The translations under genes were made by a program, and so were the position numbers. Below the pieces are notes generated by a model, which saw only the letters and a list, made by a program, of their open reading frames with translations, searched no databases and had not been told where the DNA came from. Below, one piece after another: positions 39,120-48,506 of a stretch of 64,000 nucleotides of DNA (position 1 is the stretch's first letter; every line of letters starts with the position of its first letter). The stretch is from Paenibacillus herberti (lineage in GTDB: Bacteria > Bacillota > Bacilli > Paenibacillales > Paenibacillaceae), in NCBI RefSeq assembly GCF_002233675.1, contig NZ_NMUQ01000001.1, positions 254,679 to 318,678 of the forward strand, in the 5' to 3' direction.

Positions 39120-40961
39120 ATGAGGATAACGAGACTGAGAATAATTGGAGCAGTTGTATCCGTGCTCCTGACTGCCGCTATCATTCGATTAGCTTGGCTC
39201 ATGTTTATGCCATGGGAGACGGCGCATCAAGGGAAGGCCGCGATAGGTCGCCCGGTGGTGCAACAGCGCAGCCATCGTCTACTGCTGGATACTGGCCGAG
39301 GAGACTTTGTAGACCGAAATGGCTTGGCGCTCACAGGGTTCTCCTATGAGGCGCTGGCTATTTTTCCGTATCCGCAAGGAGGGAAGCCGAGAGGCAGCGG
39401 CCGTGATCTGAACGCACTGGCTCGCATTATGGGCATCAGCCGTCAGCAGTTGCAACAGAAGCTGGATGGGGCTCAGTCTCCCGAGTTTTGGCTGGAGGCG
39501 GGCAGCAGCATGCCGCATCAACTGAGCGCCGCTCAGTTGAAGGAGCTGTCCAGCTTAAAGCTCGAAGGAGTCGCTGTGCTGCCTTACCGCTCTCATACCG
39601 ATGAATTCGGCCTGCACATTCAGGCAATCGGTTATATCAGCGAGAACCCGCAGCGCATGGCTGATCATTATAACAAGCAGTTGAATAACGGCAAAGCTAC
39701 GCTGCGCGAGAAGACGGGTGGCGGTGGACTGGAAATGTCGTTGGATACGTTGCTTAGAGGTACGGGGCCGGTATATGCCAGCTCATGGACGGATGCGGCA
39801 GGCAACCCGCTGAAGGGACTGGGCTTGACGATGAATCGTCCGTCCAATCCGATGTATCCTCTGAGAGTGGAGACAACGCTTAGTCTCCCTTTGCAGGCCG
39901 AGCTTGAGAGGCAGGCGCTCGCGGCGGGACTTGGCAAAGGCGCGATTGTTGTATTGGATGCAAGAACGGCGGATATTTTGGCGACGGTATCTTTGCCTGT
40001 AATGAAGGACGTAGCTTCTCCAGAGCTATTCTATGATGGTGCGGCCAACCGCGCTGTACGCGCTTATACGCCGGGATCGATCTTTAAGCTAGTTACGGAA
40101 GCAGCCGCGCTGGAGGCCGGTGTGGCCGATGAAGACGAGGTTTTCCACTGTGATGGAGAATATGGCCATTATGGCCTCTCTTGCTGGAAGGAGGGAGGGC
40201 ACGGGGCGATTACGCTGCGAGAAGGTTTAGCCCAATCCTGCAATATTGTGTTTGCTGCGCTTGCGGAAAAGCTTCAGCCACAGCAGCTGGAGCGGACTGC
40301 GGATAAGCTGGGACTTGGCCGACGAATTGGCTGGAACTTGCCTAAAGGTGATCATGAAGGTGCTCTCAAGGGCCCTTTGAGGTTGCTTTGGGAGGAGGAG
40401 TCCGGAGGCGTGTTCGCCAAAGACACTATCGGACCGAATCAAAATTTGCGCACAAGCGGGGCGTTGGCAAGAACCGGCATCGGCCAACAGGATGTATTGT
40501 TAACTCCACTGCAGGGGGCTAATCTGATCGTTACGCTGCTTCATAACGGCAAGGTTGCCGAGCCGCGGCTTGTAACTGGTATCCGGTACGCCAACGGTCA
40601 AAAGCTGGCTGGGCTTGGCCGTCATGTCTCTCTTTCAGCATACGGACAAATTTCCCCTTCAACCGCGACTGCGCTTCGCAAAGGCATGGAAGAAGTCGTC
40701 ACAGCCGGCACGGGCCAGCGCTTGCAAGGTAAAGCTTGGAAGCTCGCCGGCAAGTCGGGCACGGCGCAGACCGGCGCAGCGGGAACCGGCAACCACCAGT
40801 GGTTCATCGGTTATGGGCCAGTCTCAACACCTCGATATGCGGTTGCAGTAATTGCCGAGAACCGGCCAGAGGGCAGCGCCAATCTTGCTGCCAAAGTATT
40901 CGGAGGCGTCATGGAAACGTTGGCGGCTTGGGAAGCGTCGGAGACGGACCGATTGCCTTGA
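39120..40961 (+). CDS. pbpI: class B penicillin-binding protein (PbpI/YrrR-like)
   Basis: A 613-residue transpeptidase with an N-terminal anchor (about residues 7-32), a PBP dimerisation region (60-240) and the penicillin-binding domain. Active-site motifs are SIFK (S320-K323), SCN (about S373) and KSGT (about K545). It lacks PASTA domains. In B. subtilis yrrR lies in the same neighbourhood and is a class B PBP of minor role. AAAGGA precedes the ATG. Single-gene unit. Confidence 0.9.
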   Translation: MRITRLRIIGAVVSVLLTAAIIRLAWLMFMPWETAHQGKAAIGRPVVQQRSHRLLLDTGRGDFVDRNGLALTGFSYEALAIFPYPQGGKPRGSGRDLNALARIMGISRQQLQQKLDGAQSPEFWLEAGSSMPHQLSAAQLKELSSLKLEGVAVLPYRSHTDEFGLHIQAIGYISENPQRMADHYNKQLNNGKATLREKTGGGGLEMSLDTLLRGTGPVYASSWTDAAGNPLKGLGLTMNRPSNPMYPLRVETTLSLPLQAELERQALAAGLGKGAIVVLDARTADILATVSLPVMKDVASPELFYDGAANRAVRAYTPGSIFKLVTEAAALEAGVADEDEVFHCDGEYGHYGLSCWKEGGHGAITLREGLAQSCNIVFAALAEKLQPQQLERTADKLGLGRRIGWNLPKGDHEGALKGPLRLLWEEESGGVFAKDTIGPNQNLRTSGALARTGIGQQDVLLTPLQGANLIVTLLHNGKVAEPRLVTGIRYANGQKLAGLGRHVSLSAYGQISPSTATALRKGMEEVVTAGTGQRLQGKAWKLAGKSGTAQTGAAGTGNHQWFIGYGPVSTPRYAVAVIAENRPEGSANLAAKVFGGVMETLAAWEASETDRLP

Positions 40962-41021
40962 TAAGACCGCGCGCAGCTCCCAGAGCGTGGTGGGTCACAT
41001 TTGTTGACAGCCAACCCAAAA

Positions 41022-41063
41022 AAGAGTGAAGAGCCTTCCCATTCGGGAGGGCTCTTCACTCTT
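41022..41063. terminator. bidirectional terminator between pbpI and ytvI
   Basis: AAGAGTGAAGAGCC-TCCC pairs with GGGA-GGCTCTTCACTCTT. The A run on the left gives the T run for the minus-strand gene. Confidence 0.88.
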
Positions 41064-41144
41064 TCGGGCTAAAAAAAATTGCTTACTTGAGAGACGCCTA
41101 ACTATTATCCGTAAGATTCTGTTTTGTCTTAACTGGTTATCCAG

Positions 41145-42251
41145 TTAATGCTTTTCAGCGAGCTCCACATCATACTCACCTTGCGGCGGCGTAATCCAGC
41201 GCCGGAGATAGCCCTGGTCGTACAGCGCCTTGACGAGAATGAGCAGCACGGGAGAAAGGATGACGCCGACTATTCCAAACAAGGATAGCGAGATGACCAT
41301 GCACGCAAGCATCGTAAACGCAGAAACTCCGAGTGTGTCTCCGGTAATGAGCGGTTCGAGAATTTGCCGTGCAACGACGATGACGAGGAACAACACCAAG
41401 AGCCAAATGGCCAATTGAAAATCGCCGACTGCGAACAGGTACAAGATCCATGGCACAAAGATGGTGCCGACGCCAAGCAGCGGCAATACGTCGAAGGTCG
41501 CTGCCAAAACGGAGATTGTAAGAGCATTGTCAACGCCAAGCAGCAGCAGGGATACAAATACGACGATAAATGTTATCGTAATCAGCTTGAGCTGCGATTT
41601 GAGGTAAGCGGTAATGCCGGAGAAGACGTTTTCCCGCAGAAAGGTGAAAGCTTTCTTGAACGTACGTGGCGTCTTGCTCGCGGCGATCCGCTTCCAACTG
41701 CCAATCTCGATGCTGAGGAAGTAGGCGAGGATGATCCCGATAACAAAATTGAACATAAATGTGGAGACAGAGCTCAAATAGCCGGCGGCCTTGAGTAGAA
41801 ATCCTTCGGCGATTTTTTGCCCCCACGCCGTTATTGAATCGATGTATTCTTGCAGCTTGTCCACCGTTCCCGGCGGTAGGGCGCTGACTTTTTCTTTGAG
41901 CCAGGTGGAACCTTCCGTTACCTGAGCTAGGAGGATATTCTGGTACATGGGCAGTCTGTCCGCTAGCGCAGTGGCTTGCCGAATCATAATATAACCTGCA
42001 CCGAAGAATACTCCGAGAATGAGAGCCGAAAAAACCATGATGGAAATCGCGGAGGCGATCGATTTTTTCATTCCGGCTCGATTAAGCAGCTTGGCCAGTG
42101 GTTCGATGGCGAAAAAGATAAGTAGAGACAGGAAAATGGGAGCGGCAATCGAGTAAAGATAGGTGAAGGCAAGCATAATTAGGTACATGGTGAGGGCAAT
42201 AAGCCCAATGTCGAACGCGGTACGCCAGTATTTACGGTAAAACATTAACAT
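41145..42251 (-). CDS. ytvI: AI-2E-family membrane protein, YtvI-like
   Basis: A 368-residue polytopic protein of the same superfamily as the yrrI product at 13868, but distinct. About eight helices are interrupted by a soluble segment (about 95-150). The DVLPLLGVGTIFVPW signature lies near residue 257. AAAGGAG lies 11 nt upstream of the ATG. YtvI-type members are sporulation-associated in Bacillus. That role is inferred, not visible here. Confidence 0.78.
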   Translation of the reverse strand: MLMFYRKYWRTAFDIGLIALTMYLIMLAFTYLYSIAAPIFLSLLIFFAIEPLAKLLNRAGMKKSIASAISIMVFSALILGVFFGAGYIMIRQATALADRLPMYQNILLAQVTEGSTWLKEKVSALPPGTVDKLQEYIDSITAWGQKIAEGFLLKAAGYLSSVSTFMFNFVIGIILAYFLSIEIGSWKRIAASKTPRTFKKAFTFLRENVFSGITAYLKSQLKLITITFIVVFVSLLLLGVDNALTISVLAATFDVLPLLGVGTIFVPWILYLFAVGDFQLAIWLLVLFLVIVVARQILEPLITGDTLGVSAFTMLACMVISLSLFGIVGVILSPVLLILVKALYDQGYLRRWITPPQGEYDVELAEKH

Positions 42252-42405
42252 GGTTAATCAGACTCCTTTGAGGGCAACAATTGGAAATCGATTCATATTT
42301 CTGTTCTGATTGTACTATAGATTTTAGATAAGCAGGCGTTTTTTGAAACTCGTTTATGTTACAATGGGTCGTAGACTTCAAGAGAATATGGTGGGGAAAT
42401 GAACG

Positions 42406-43836
42406 ATGGAGAATTTGCTTGTCTGGGGATTCTACTTCCTCTCGCTCTATGCATTCATCCCGGGGTTGGTGAGCCGCATGTTCGGTTTCCGCGTGTTCAA
42501 GAAAGGGTTGTCGGAGAAGGAGATCTCCCTCACCTTCGATGATGGACCTGATCCGCAGTATACGCCTAAGCTGCTGGACTTGCTCGCCAGGCACGGTGCC
42601 AGGGCGACTTTTTTTGTCGTTGGAGCCCATGCGGAACGGCACCCGGAGCTGCTTAAGCGGATGAAGGATGAAGGCCATACGATCGGAATTCATAATTACG
42701 TGCACAAGGCGAACTGGATAATGAGGCCAAAAGCGGTCAAGAAGCAGATTTCCTTGACGGCCGAAGTAATTGAGCGCTCGACAGGGGAGACCCCTGTGTT
42801 TTATCGTCCGCCTTGGGGAATCGTCAATTTGTTTGATTTTTCCAAAAAAGGTCAGTACAAGATTGTGCTGTGGTCCGGCATCTTCGGTGACTGGAGGGCG
42901 CATGAGGACTCCAATCGGCTTAAGCGTCGATTGCTCAAAAAGCTGAAGCCGGGAGAAGTTGTACTCCTTCATGACTGTGGCCTGACTCTAGGAGCGGATG
43001 CGAACGCGCCGGCCCAAATGCTGGAGGCGCTGCAGTATTATTTGGAGGAAGGTACCCGCAAGGGATACCGCTTTGTCACGGTCCCGGAGCTGATTGAACT
43101 GACAGAGAAGAACAAGGCGAGGCGGCCTAGCTGGTGGAACCGTCTGTTCGCAGCGGCATGGTTGCAATATGAGAATCTGTTCCATTTGGTGTTCAGACTC
43201 AAGCCAATCGCCGGGAAAGAAGGCGGCAAGCCTATTCTGCACTATCGCCAGGTTAGTTATAACGGACCTGAGATCGAGCTAAAAGAAGGCGTCCGCATCA
43301 CCAAAGGTGACAAGCTGGCCGAAATTCATCTGGACAACGCTCTGCTTCGTCAAGCGGCTATGCGCTCCTCTTCTCCGGTTACGGTAATGATCCGTTTGAT
43401 TCGAGAGATGGAGTCCGCTCTTCCCGTTGTGTCCAGAGCCGTGCTGAACGATCCAAAAATGTCGTCCGTCAAGGCTCTCTACGGGGTCTCAATGATTCAT
43501 AAGGGAACAGACAAGCTAGGCTTCCAATTGTTTGATCTGCCGGAAAATTTGTTCGCCAAAGGTTCTCGCATTTATCTAAAGATTTTATTCCGAGTGCTGT
43601 CCGCCAAGCCGAAGTTGAAGTTGAAGTTGAAACAGAAGCAGACATCCAGCACGAAGAAAACAGGCCGCGGCGGCGCGAATGTCATGTATCCTCGAATGCT
43701 GTTTCTGTCTCGCATGGATATGGAGAGCTTCGTGAACATGACAACGCCGGCTCCTAGAAAAGCCGAAAGTCCCAACGAGCTGCCCCTTGCAGCCACGGCA
43801 GAGGAAGCTGCCCTTCCTACAACGATTTTGTCCTAA
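42406..43836 (+). CDS. polysaccharide deacetylase with C-terminal accessory domain
   Basis: A 476-residue protein with an N-terminal hydrophobic anchor (about 1-20). The NodB domain spans about 40-235, with TFDDGPDP (catalytic Asp, metal Asp), HTIGIHNYVHKAN (metal histidines; the usual H-S-x-x-H is H-N-x-x-H), RPPWG and LLHDCG. A second region (about 245-400) resembles the YkoP-type domain found in related proteins. A basic low-complexity KLKLKLKQKQ run and a variable tail follow. Probably acts on cell-wall or capsule amino-sugar polymers. Divergent from ytvI. Confidence 0.85.
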   Translation: MENLLVWGFYFLSLYAFIPGLVSRMFGFRVFKKGLSEKEISLTFDDGPDPQYTPKLLDLLARHGARATFFVVGAHAERHPELLKRMKDEGHTIGIHNYVHKANWIMRPKAVKKQISLTAEVIERSTGETPVFYRPPWGIVNLFDFSKKGQYKIVLWSGIFGDWRAHEDSNRLKRRLLKKLKPGEVVLLHDCGLTLGADANAPAQMLEALQYYLEEGTRKGYRFVTVPELIELTEKNKARRPSWWNRLFAAAWLQYENLFHLVFRLKPIAGKEGGKPILHYRQVSYNGPEIELKEGVRITKGDKLAEIHLDNALLRQAAMRSSSPVTVMIRLIREMESALPVVSRAVLNDPKMSSVKALYGVSMIHKGTDKLGFQLFDLPENLFAKGSRIYLKILFRVLSAKPKLKLKLKQKQTSSTKKTGRGGANVMYPRMLFLSRMDMESFVNMTTPAPRKAESPNELPLAATAEEAALPTTILS

Positions 43837-43845
43837 CCATTTGCC

Positions 43846-43880
43846 AACCGGCCCGCCATCAGTCGAGGCCGGTTTTTTTT
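43846..43880 (+). terminator. terminator after the deacetylase gene
   Basis: AACCGGCC (43846-43853) pairs with GGCCGGTT (43867-43874), then six T. Confidence 0.88.
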
Positions 43881-44011
43881 GCGTATGTATATGACCCAAG
43901 GGTATGGCGGAAGCGTATGGCTTGTTCTACTTGAATTGAATCCATTGTTGCTGATTCTTTTCGCGATTCTATCGGGCTTTTACATTGGACTTTTACCATG
44001 AAGGAGCTATG

Positions 44012-44611
44012 ATGGAAAAGAAGGGAGAGGAATTCATGACCGAGGCAGACTGGGAAGAGCATCTGATGCTGCAGATAGCCTCCCGGAGCAGCGACGCGCT
44101 GGAGAAGCTTTATGACCGTTATGAGCGACCGCTGTATTCGTTCATTTACCGAATTGTCGGAGACGGTATGGCAGCAGAAGAAATAATTCAAGAGCTGTTT
44201 TTGAAAATATGGAATAATGCAGAGGCATATACCTCGAACGGACGGAATGGCAAGGTCAGTAGCTGGGTTTTTGCCATGGCTCGCAACCGATCCATCGACT
44301 GGCTGCGCAGGCGGGATAGCCGTCCCGCGGCTGGTGGGGAGATCGGGCTGGATGTGATAAGCGATCCGCTCACGACCGAGCTGGCCGTTGAGAACCGTTT
44401 GATGGCCGAGCAGATGAGACAAGCACTGTCTGAGCTTAACGTGGAACAGAAGCAAGTTCTGGAATGGGTTTATTACGGGGGTTATACTCAGCAAGAGATA
44501 GCCGATCACCATGATATTCCGCTTGGCACGGTGAAGAGTCGCATCCGCCTCGGTCTACGTCAGCTGCGCAAGCGGCTCGGCGATTCGTGGAGAGAGGGGG
44601 TTCGTACATGA
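44012..44611 (+). CDS. ECF-type RNA polymerase sigma factor
   Basis: A 199-residue sigma factor with region 2 (ALEKLYDRYERPLYSFIYRI to FAMARNRSIDWLRRR, about 25-100) and region 4 (YTQQEIADHHDIPLGTVKSR, about 155-180). Three in-frame ATGs compete. 44012 has AAGGAG 5 nt upstream, and 44036 has GGGAGAGG 5 nt upstream, so either may be used. The stop overlaps the next ATG (ATGA). The downstream RskA-type anti-sigma suggests a SigK-like ECF group. Confidence 0.9.
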   Translation: MEKKGEEFMTEADWEEHLMLQIASRSSDALEKLYDRYERPLYSFIYRIVGDGMAAEEIIQELFLKIWNNAEAYTSNGRNGKVSSWVFAMARNRSIDWLRRRDSRPAAGGEIGLDVISDPLTTELAVENRLMAEQMRQALSELNVEQKQVLEWVYYGGYTQQEIADHHDIPLGTVKSRIRLGLRQLRKRLGDSWREGVRT

Positions 44612-45771
44612 GGGAAGAGCATTCAGAGTCCGATGAGCGTCCATGCTCTGACATAGAGCTGTATGCATTAGGTATGTTGGATGGTGGAGAGCGCGTCCGC
44701 ATGGAGACACATGTACAGGACTGCGCCGAGTGCAGGCAGGAGCTTGGCAGGCTGCAGGAGCTTCTTGGTCTGTTGCCGTTGGCTGCAGAGCAGGTGGACC
44801 CTCCCGAGGGGATGAAAAAGCGGGTGCTGGACGCCGTGCTGCGAGGTTCTGCGCCGGAGAGAAGGGACAGCGGAGCTGAGGGAATCTCGTTGGCATCTAG
44901 CAGAACTGGCGAGGATGATCGCGACGAATTGGAACAGGATGATGCTGCAGAACTGCGTGCTGCAAAGCCTAGTGACGCGGAGTTGCATGCTGGACAGCGA
45001 CGTGCTGCAGAACATCGTGACGCAAATTCTTTAGAGCAACGAGCTGAAGAGCATCGTGCTGCAGAACTCTATGCGGAAGAGCGTCGTGCTGAAGCCGAGG
45101 CGAATCGGCTTCAGCAATCGGCTGAAGAAGCGGTGAACAGCCCGACTTCCCTTGAAACCAATGAGCCTGCCCTACAAAAAGGTGCTGAAGCTGCGACCGC
45201 CACATCGGCGACGTGGACGCCTTCTCCACAGCAACAAACCAGAGGTTGGCGCGCCTCGCTTACAGCTGTTCTGGCGGCAGCTGCTGCAGTGATGCTGTTG
45301 TTGTCCGGTGTGCTAGCGCAGCGGATGGACAGCCTGAACCGCGAGAACAAACGTCTCGCGGCAGAGCTTGGCCAGACTAGACTGAGCCTGGACAACGCAA
45401 ACAGTGAGCTGAAAAAGGCGGCTGAGCCCTTCACAGGAGCGGCGGTGAGCCAGGTAGTTTCCCTGAAGCCAGTCAAGGATCTCGTCGCGCGAGGTCAGGC
45501 CTATATTCTAGTCGATGAGAGAGGCACGCATCTTATCGTGCAAGCGAGCAAGCTGCCTGAGCTTAAAGATGAAGAGGCGTTCCAAGTATGGCTGATCAAA
45601 GGGGACAAACCAGTCAATGCCGGCACGTTCAAGCCGTCGGGCAACTCAGGGGCAGTCACGTTCACGTTCCCAGGAGGTTCCTTTGACCAGGTAGCGATTA
45701 CGCTGGAACCAGATGCTTTCGGAGCTACTCCGCGCGGCGAGATGGTTCTCGCCGGTGCGTTGAAAGTTTAA
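44608..45771 (+). CDS. RskA-type membrane anti-sigma factor with zinc-binding N-terminus
   Basis: A 387-residue protein. The N-terminal anti-sigma segment has a ZAS-like H-x3-C-x2-C (THVQDCAEC, about 31-39) and would bind the adjacent sigma factor. A long A/E/R-rich linker (about 110-180) contains repeated AAEHR/AAEL-type blocks. One membrane helix (about 220-240) leads to an external RskA domain (about 280-387, VWLIKGDKPVNAGTF). The gene is coupled to the sigma gene by ATGA. Signal transduction through regulated proteolysis is inferred from the family. Confidence 0.9.
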   Translation: MREEHSESDERPCSDIELYALGMLDGGERVRMETHVQDCAECRQELGRLQELLGLLPLAAEQVDPPEGMKKRVLDAVLRGSAPERRDSGAEGISLASSRTGEDDRDELEQDDAAELRAAKPSDAELHAGQRRAAEHRDANSLEQRAEEHRAAELYAEERRAEAEANRLQQSAEEAVNSPTSLETNEPALQKGAEAATATSATWTPSPQQQTRGWRASLTAVLAAAAAVMLLLSGVLAQRMDSLNRENKRLAAELGQTRLSLDNANSELKKAAEPFTGAAVSQVVSLKPVKDLVARGQAYILVDERGTHLIVQASKLPELKDEEAFQVWLIKGDKPVNAGTFKPSGNSGAVTFTFPGGSFDQVAITLEPDAFGATPRGEMVLAGALKV

Positions 45772-45810
45772 TTGAAGTCCGGCCTCTGACATATGGGGGC
45801 CGGATCCTAA

Positions 45811-45856
45811 AAAAGCTCCTCAAGCAGCAGGATCAACCTGCCGCTTGAGGAGCTTT
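45811..45856. terminator. bidirectional terminator between the anti-sigma gene and ilvD
   Basis: AAAGCTCCTCAAGC-GCAGG pairs with CCTGC-GCTTGAGGAGCTTT. A further TCCGGCC/GGCCGGA stem lies just upstream (45778-45805). Confidence 0.85.
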
Positions 45857-45880
45857 GTTGTTAAAGGATAGGGATGAAAC

Positions 45881-47566
45881 CTACAGCTTCATCACGCCGC
45901 CAGTGCTGGCGGAGGTGACCAAATGTGCGTAGCGGGCAAGATAGCCGCGTTTGATCTTGAGCTCGAAGCCTGGCCACTCGGCGCGACGCTTCGCCATTTC
46001 CTCGTCGCTAATCTCGAGTTGAATCGTACGGTTGTTCATGTCGAGCTCGATGATGTCGCCATCATTAACGAAGGCCAGTGGGCCGCCGTCAGCCGCTTCA
46101 GGTGAAATATGACCGATACTGATGCCGCGCGATGCGCCGGAGAAACGTCCGTCGGTGATAAGACCGACTTTGGCACCGAGGCCCATGCCAACGATTTGCG
46201 AGGTTGGAGCCAGCATCTCAGGCATACCAGGGCCGCCTTTTGGCCCTTCGTAACGGATGACCACGACATGACCTTCTTTGACGAGACCTTTGCTAAGGCC
46301 TTCCAGAACAGCGTCCTGGGAGTCGAAGCAGATTGCAGGGCCGCGATGGTAGCCTCCTACGGATTTGTCCACAGCGCCGACCTTGATGATCGCGCCGTCA
46401 GGAGCCAGGTTGCCGAACAGAACGGCGAGGCCGCCGCGCTCGGAATGCGGATCGTCGATTGGACGAATAACGTCACGGCGTTTCGGTATGACATGCTCGA
46501 CATTTTCGCGAATTGTTTTGCCAGTAACGGTAATGTTGTCCGCATGCAGCGCGCCTTCTTTTTTCAGCAGCTCGTTAAGAACGGCGCTGACGCCGCCTGC
46601 TTCGTGTACGTCCTCCATGTGGAGATCGGACGCAGGAGCGAGTTTGGACAGATGCGGCACGCGGTTGGCAACTTCATTGATGCGGGCGATCGGATAATCG
46701 ATCTCAGCTTCATGAGCGATGGCCAGTGTATGCAGCACCGTGTTGGTGGAGCCTCCCATCGCCATATCCAGCGCAAAAGCATTGTCGATCGCTTCTGCGT
46801 TGACGATGTCGCGTGGGCGCAAATTCATATCGATCAGCTTCATGAGCTGACGAGCGGATTCCTTAACGAATTCCTTGCGTTCTGGAGAAACAGCCAGAAT
46901 GGAGCCGTTGCCTGGAAGCGCGATGCCGAGCGCCTCGGCCAGACAGTTCATGGAGTTAGCCGTGAACATGCCGGAGCAAGAGCCGCAAGTTGGACAGCCG
47001 AATTGTTCAAGCTCTGTCAAGCCGACTTCATCGATTTTGCCGGCCATGAACTGGCCAACGCCTTCAAATACACTTGTCAGGGAGATTGCGCGACCGTCGC
47101 TCGTACGGCCGGCTTTCATTGGGCCGCCGCTGACCATGATGGACGGGATGTTGACGCGCAGCATACCCATGATCATGCCCGGTGTGATTTTGTCACAGTT
47201 CGGAATGCAAACCATGCCATCAAACCAGTGGGCATTAACGACAGTCTCCACAGAATCCGCGATGATTTCACGGCTGGCAAGCGAATAGCGCATGCCGATA
47301 TGTCCCATAGCGATGCCATCGTCTACGCCAATTGTGTTGAACTCGAACGGAACGCCGCCAGCCTCGCGGATGGCTTCTTTGACGATCTTGCCAAATTCCT
47401 GAAGATGCACATGGCCGGGAATAATATCAATATAAGAATTACATACCGCGATAAACGGTTTGTCGAAGTCCTCTTCTTTGACCCCTGCGGCACGCAGGAG
47501 ACTGCGATGCGGGGCGCGGTCGAAGCCTTTTTTGATCATATCTGAACGCATTTTCTTCGGTGCCAT
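45881..47566 (-). CDS. ilvD: dihydroxy-acid dehydratase
   Basis: A 561-residue Fe-S enzyme of branched-chain amino acid synthesis. It dehydrates 2,3-dihydroxy-isovalerate or -methylvalerate to the 2-keto acids. Cluster-type cysteines lie in [16 protein letters not shown] and [19 protein letters not shown] and RFSGASRG are typical. GGGAGGG precedes the ATG on the minus strand. It stands alone, apart from the other ilv-leu genes. Confidence 0.96.
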   Translation of the reverse strand: MAPKKMRSDMIKKGFDRAPHRSLLRAAGVKEEDFDKPFIAVCNSYIDIIPGHVHLQEFGKIVKEAIREAGGVPFEFNTIGVDDGIAMGHIGMRYSLASREIIADSVETVVNAHWFDGMVCIPNCDKITPGMIMGMLRVNIPSIMVSGGPMKAGRTSDGRAISLTSVFEGVGQFMAGKIDEVGLTELEQFGCPTCGSCSGMFTANSMNCLAEALGIALPGNGSILAVSPERKEFVKESARQLMKLIDMNLRPRDIVNAEAIDNAFALDMAMGGSTNTVLHTLAIAHEAEIDYPIARINEVANRVPHLSKLAPASDLHMEDVHEAGGVSAVLNELLKKEGALHADNITVTGKTIRENVEHVIPKRRDVIRPIDDPHSERGGLAVLFGNLAPDGAIIKVGAVDKSVGGYHRGPAICFDSQDAVLEGLSKGLVKEGHVVVIRYEGPKGGPGMPEMLAPTSQIVGMGLGAKVGLITDGRFSGASRGISIGHISPEAADGGPLAFVNDGDIIELDMNNRTIQLEISDEEMAKRRAEWPGFELKIKRGYLARYAHLVTSASTGGVMKL

Positions 47567-47600
47567 TGCTTGTCCCTCCCAGGAATAACATCATTCCTTC

Positions 47601-47629
47601 AGTGTACCATATGTCTAATTTCTTGACTA
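47601..47629 (-). promoter_or_regulatory. possible ilvD promoter
   Basis: On the minus strand TAGTCA (47624-47629), 17-nt spacer, TACACT (47601-47606). Confidence 0.4.
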
Positions 47630-47690
47630 CCGATTGACGCTTTCCTGCATTAAAGTGAATACGGCTATCGTCAGGTTAAGAGGTCCGGCA

Positions 47691-47705
47691 ATATTTCAGA
47701 AAATG
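47691..47705. promoter_or_regulatory. CodY-box-like site upstream of ilvD
   Basis: ATATTTCAGAAAATG has three mismatches to AATTTTCWGAAAATT. It lies about 60 bp upstream of the proposed ilvD -35 box. Confidence 0.4.
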
Positions 47706-47843
47706 AGCGGTAATTAAGCTGCTCAGGCACGTCGAACTGGAACTATTATCGACATCGCAACTTCTTCTTATTACTAGTGTTTAACCTAGATATCAAGCGG
47801 TTTAATGAAAACGGATTCCCCATATTCAAAGGAGGGTATAGTC

Positions 47844-48323
47844 ATGAAGAAGTTTAATTCCTTCAAACAGAAAAAAGTTATCGGGGCTTTGCTCGCAGGG
47901 CTGTTACTGACAGGAGCTGTTGCAGGACTACCGGCGCAAGCAAAACCGGCTGAAGCGAAGAAAAAAGAAGCGCCAGGCGTGTTAGTGAACGGCTTCAAGC
48001 AGACACTGCCTCGCGAGCCGATCGTTACCGAGGGCCGTACACTCGTTCCTTTGCGTGGTATTTTTGAGGCGATGGACGCCAATGTCGAGTGGGATCAGTA
48101 TGAGCAGACGATCAAAGCGACCAAGGGGACGAACACGATTACGCTTCAGGTCAACAAAACAAAGGCGAAGGTCAACGATATGGAAGTTGAACTGTCCGTT
48201 CCAGCGCAGAACATGAGCGGTATAACGATGGTTCCACTGCGCTTCATCGCGGAGGCGCTTGGCGCCTATTGCGTGTATTACCCGGATCAGAATATCATTC
48301 TGATCAATGAGAAAACAGAATAA
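47844..48323 (+). CDS. secreted copper amine oxidase N-terminal (stalk) domain protein
   Basis: A 159-residue protein with a signal peptide (KKKVIGALLAGLLLTGAVAG, cleavage near AQA, about residue 33). One copper-amine-oxidase-N-like domain follows, with the repeated pattern RTLVPLRGIFEAMDANVEWD and TMVPLRFIAEALGA. It has no catalytic oxidase domain. Such small stalk proteins are common in Paenibacillus and likely sit in the cell envelope. AAAGGAGGG precedes the ATG. Confidence 0.88.
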   Translation: MKKFNSFKQKKVIGALLAGLLLTGAVAGLPAQAKPAEAKKKEAPGVLVNGFKQTLPREPIVTEGRTLVPLRGIFEAMDANVEWDQYEQTIKATKGTNTITLQVNKTKAKVNDMEVELSVPAQNMSGITMVPLRFIAEALGAYCVYYPDQNIILINEKTE

Positions 48324-48350
48324 TAATTTTTAATCAACGCTATCATTCGT

Positions 48351-48386
48351 CCCCTGTCCTTGTCCAAACAAGGGCGGGGTTTATTT
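48351..48386 (+). terminator. terminator after the stalk gene
   Basis: CCCC-TGT-CCTTGT pairs with ACAAGG-GC-GGGG, followed by TTTATTT. Confidence 0.7.
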
Positions 48387-48506
48387 ATGTTTTGAAGAGA
48401 TCGTTTAAAAATTCCTAAAGAACCTTAAGCTTCCCTGTGGATTATCCATGGCCGCTTCCAATGCCGGCTGCGCTTGCGGTATAGTGGCAATAAGGAGTGG
48501 TACCGG

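Noticed and set aside
46109-47545. 478-codon open frame opposite ilvD
   Set aside because: It lies exactly antisense to a clear dihydroxy-acid dehydratase, has no ribosome site and no family features. Open antisense frames are common opposite biased codons.
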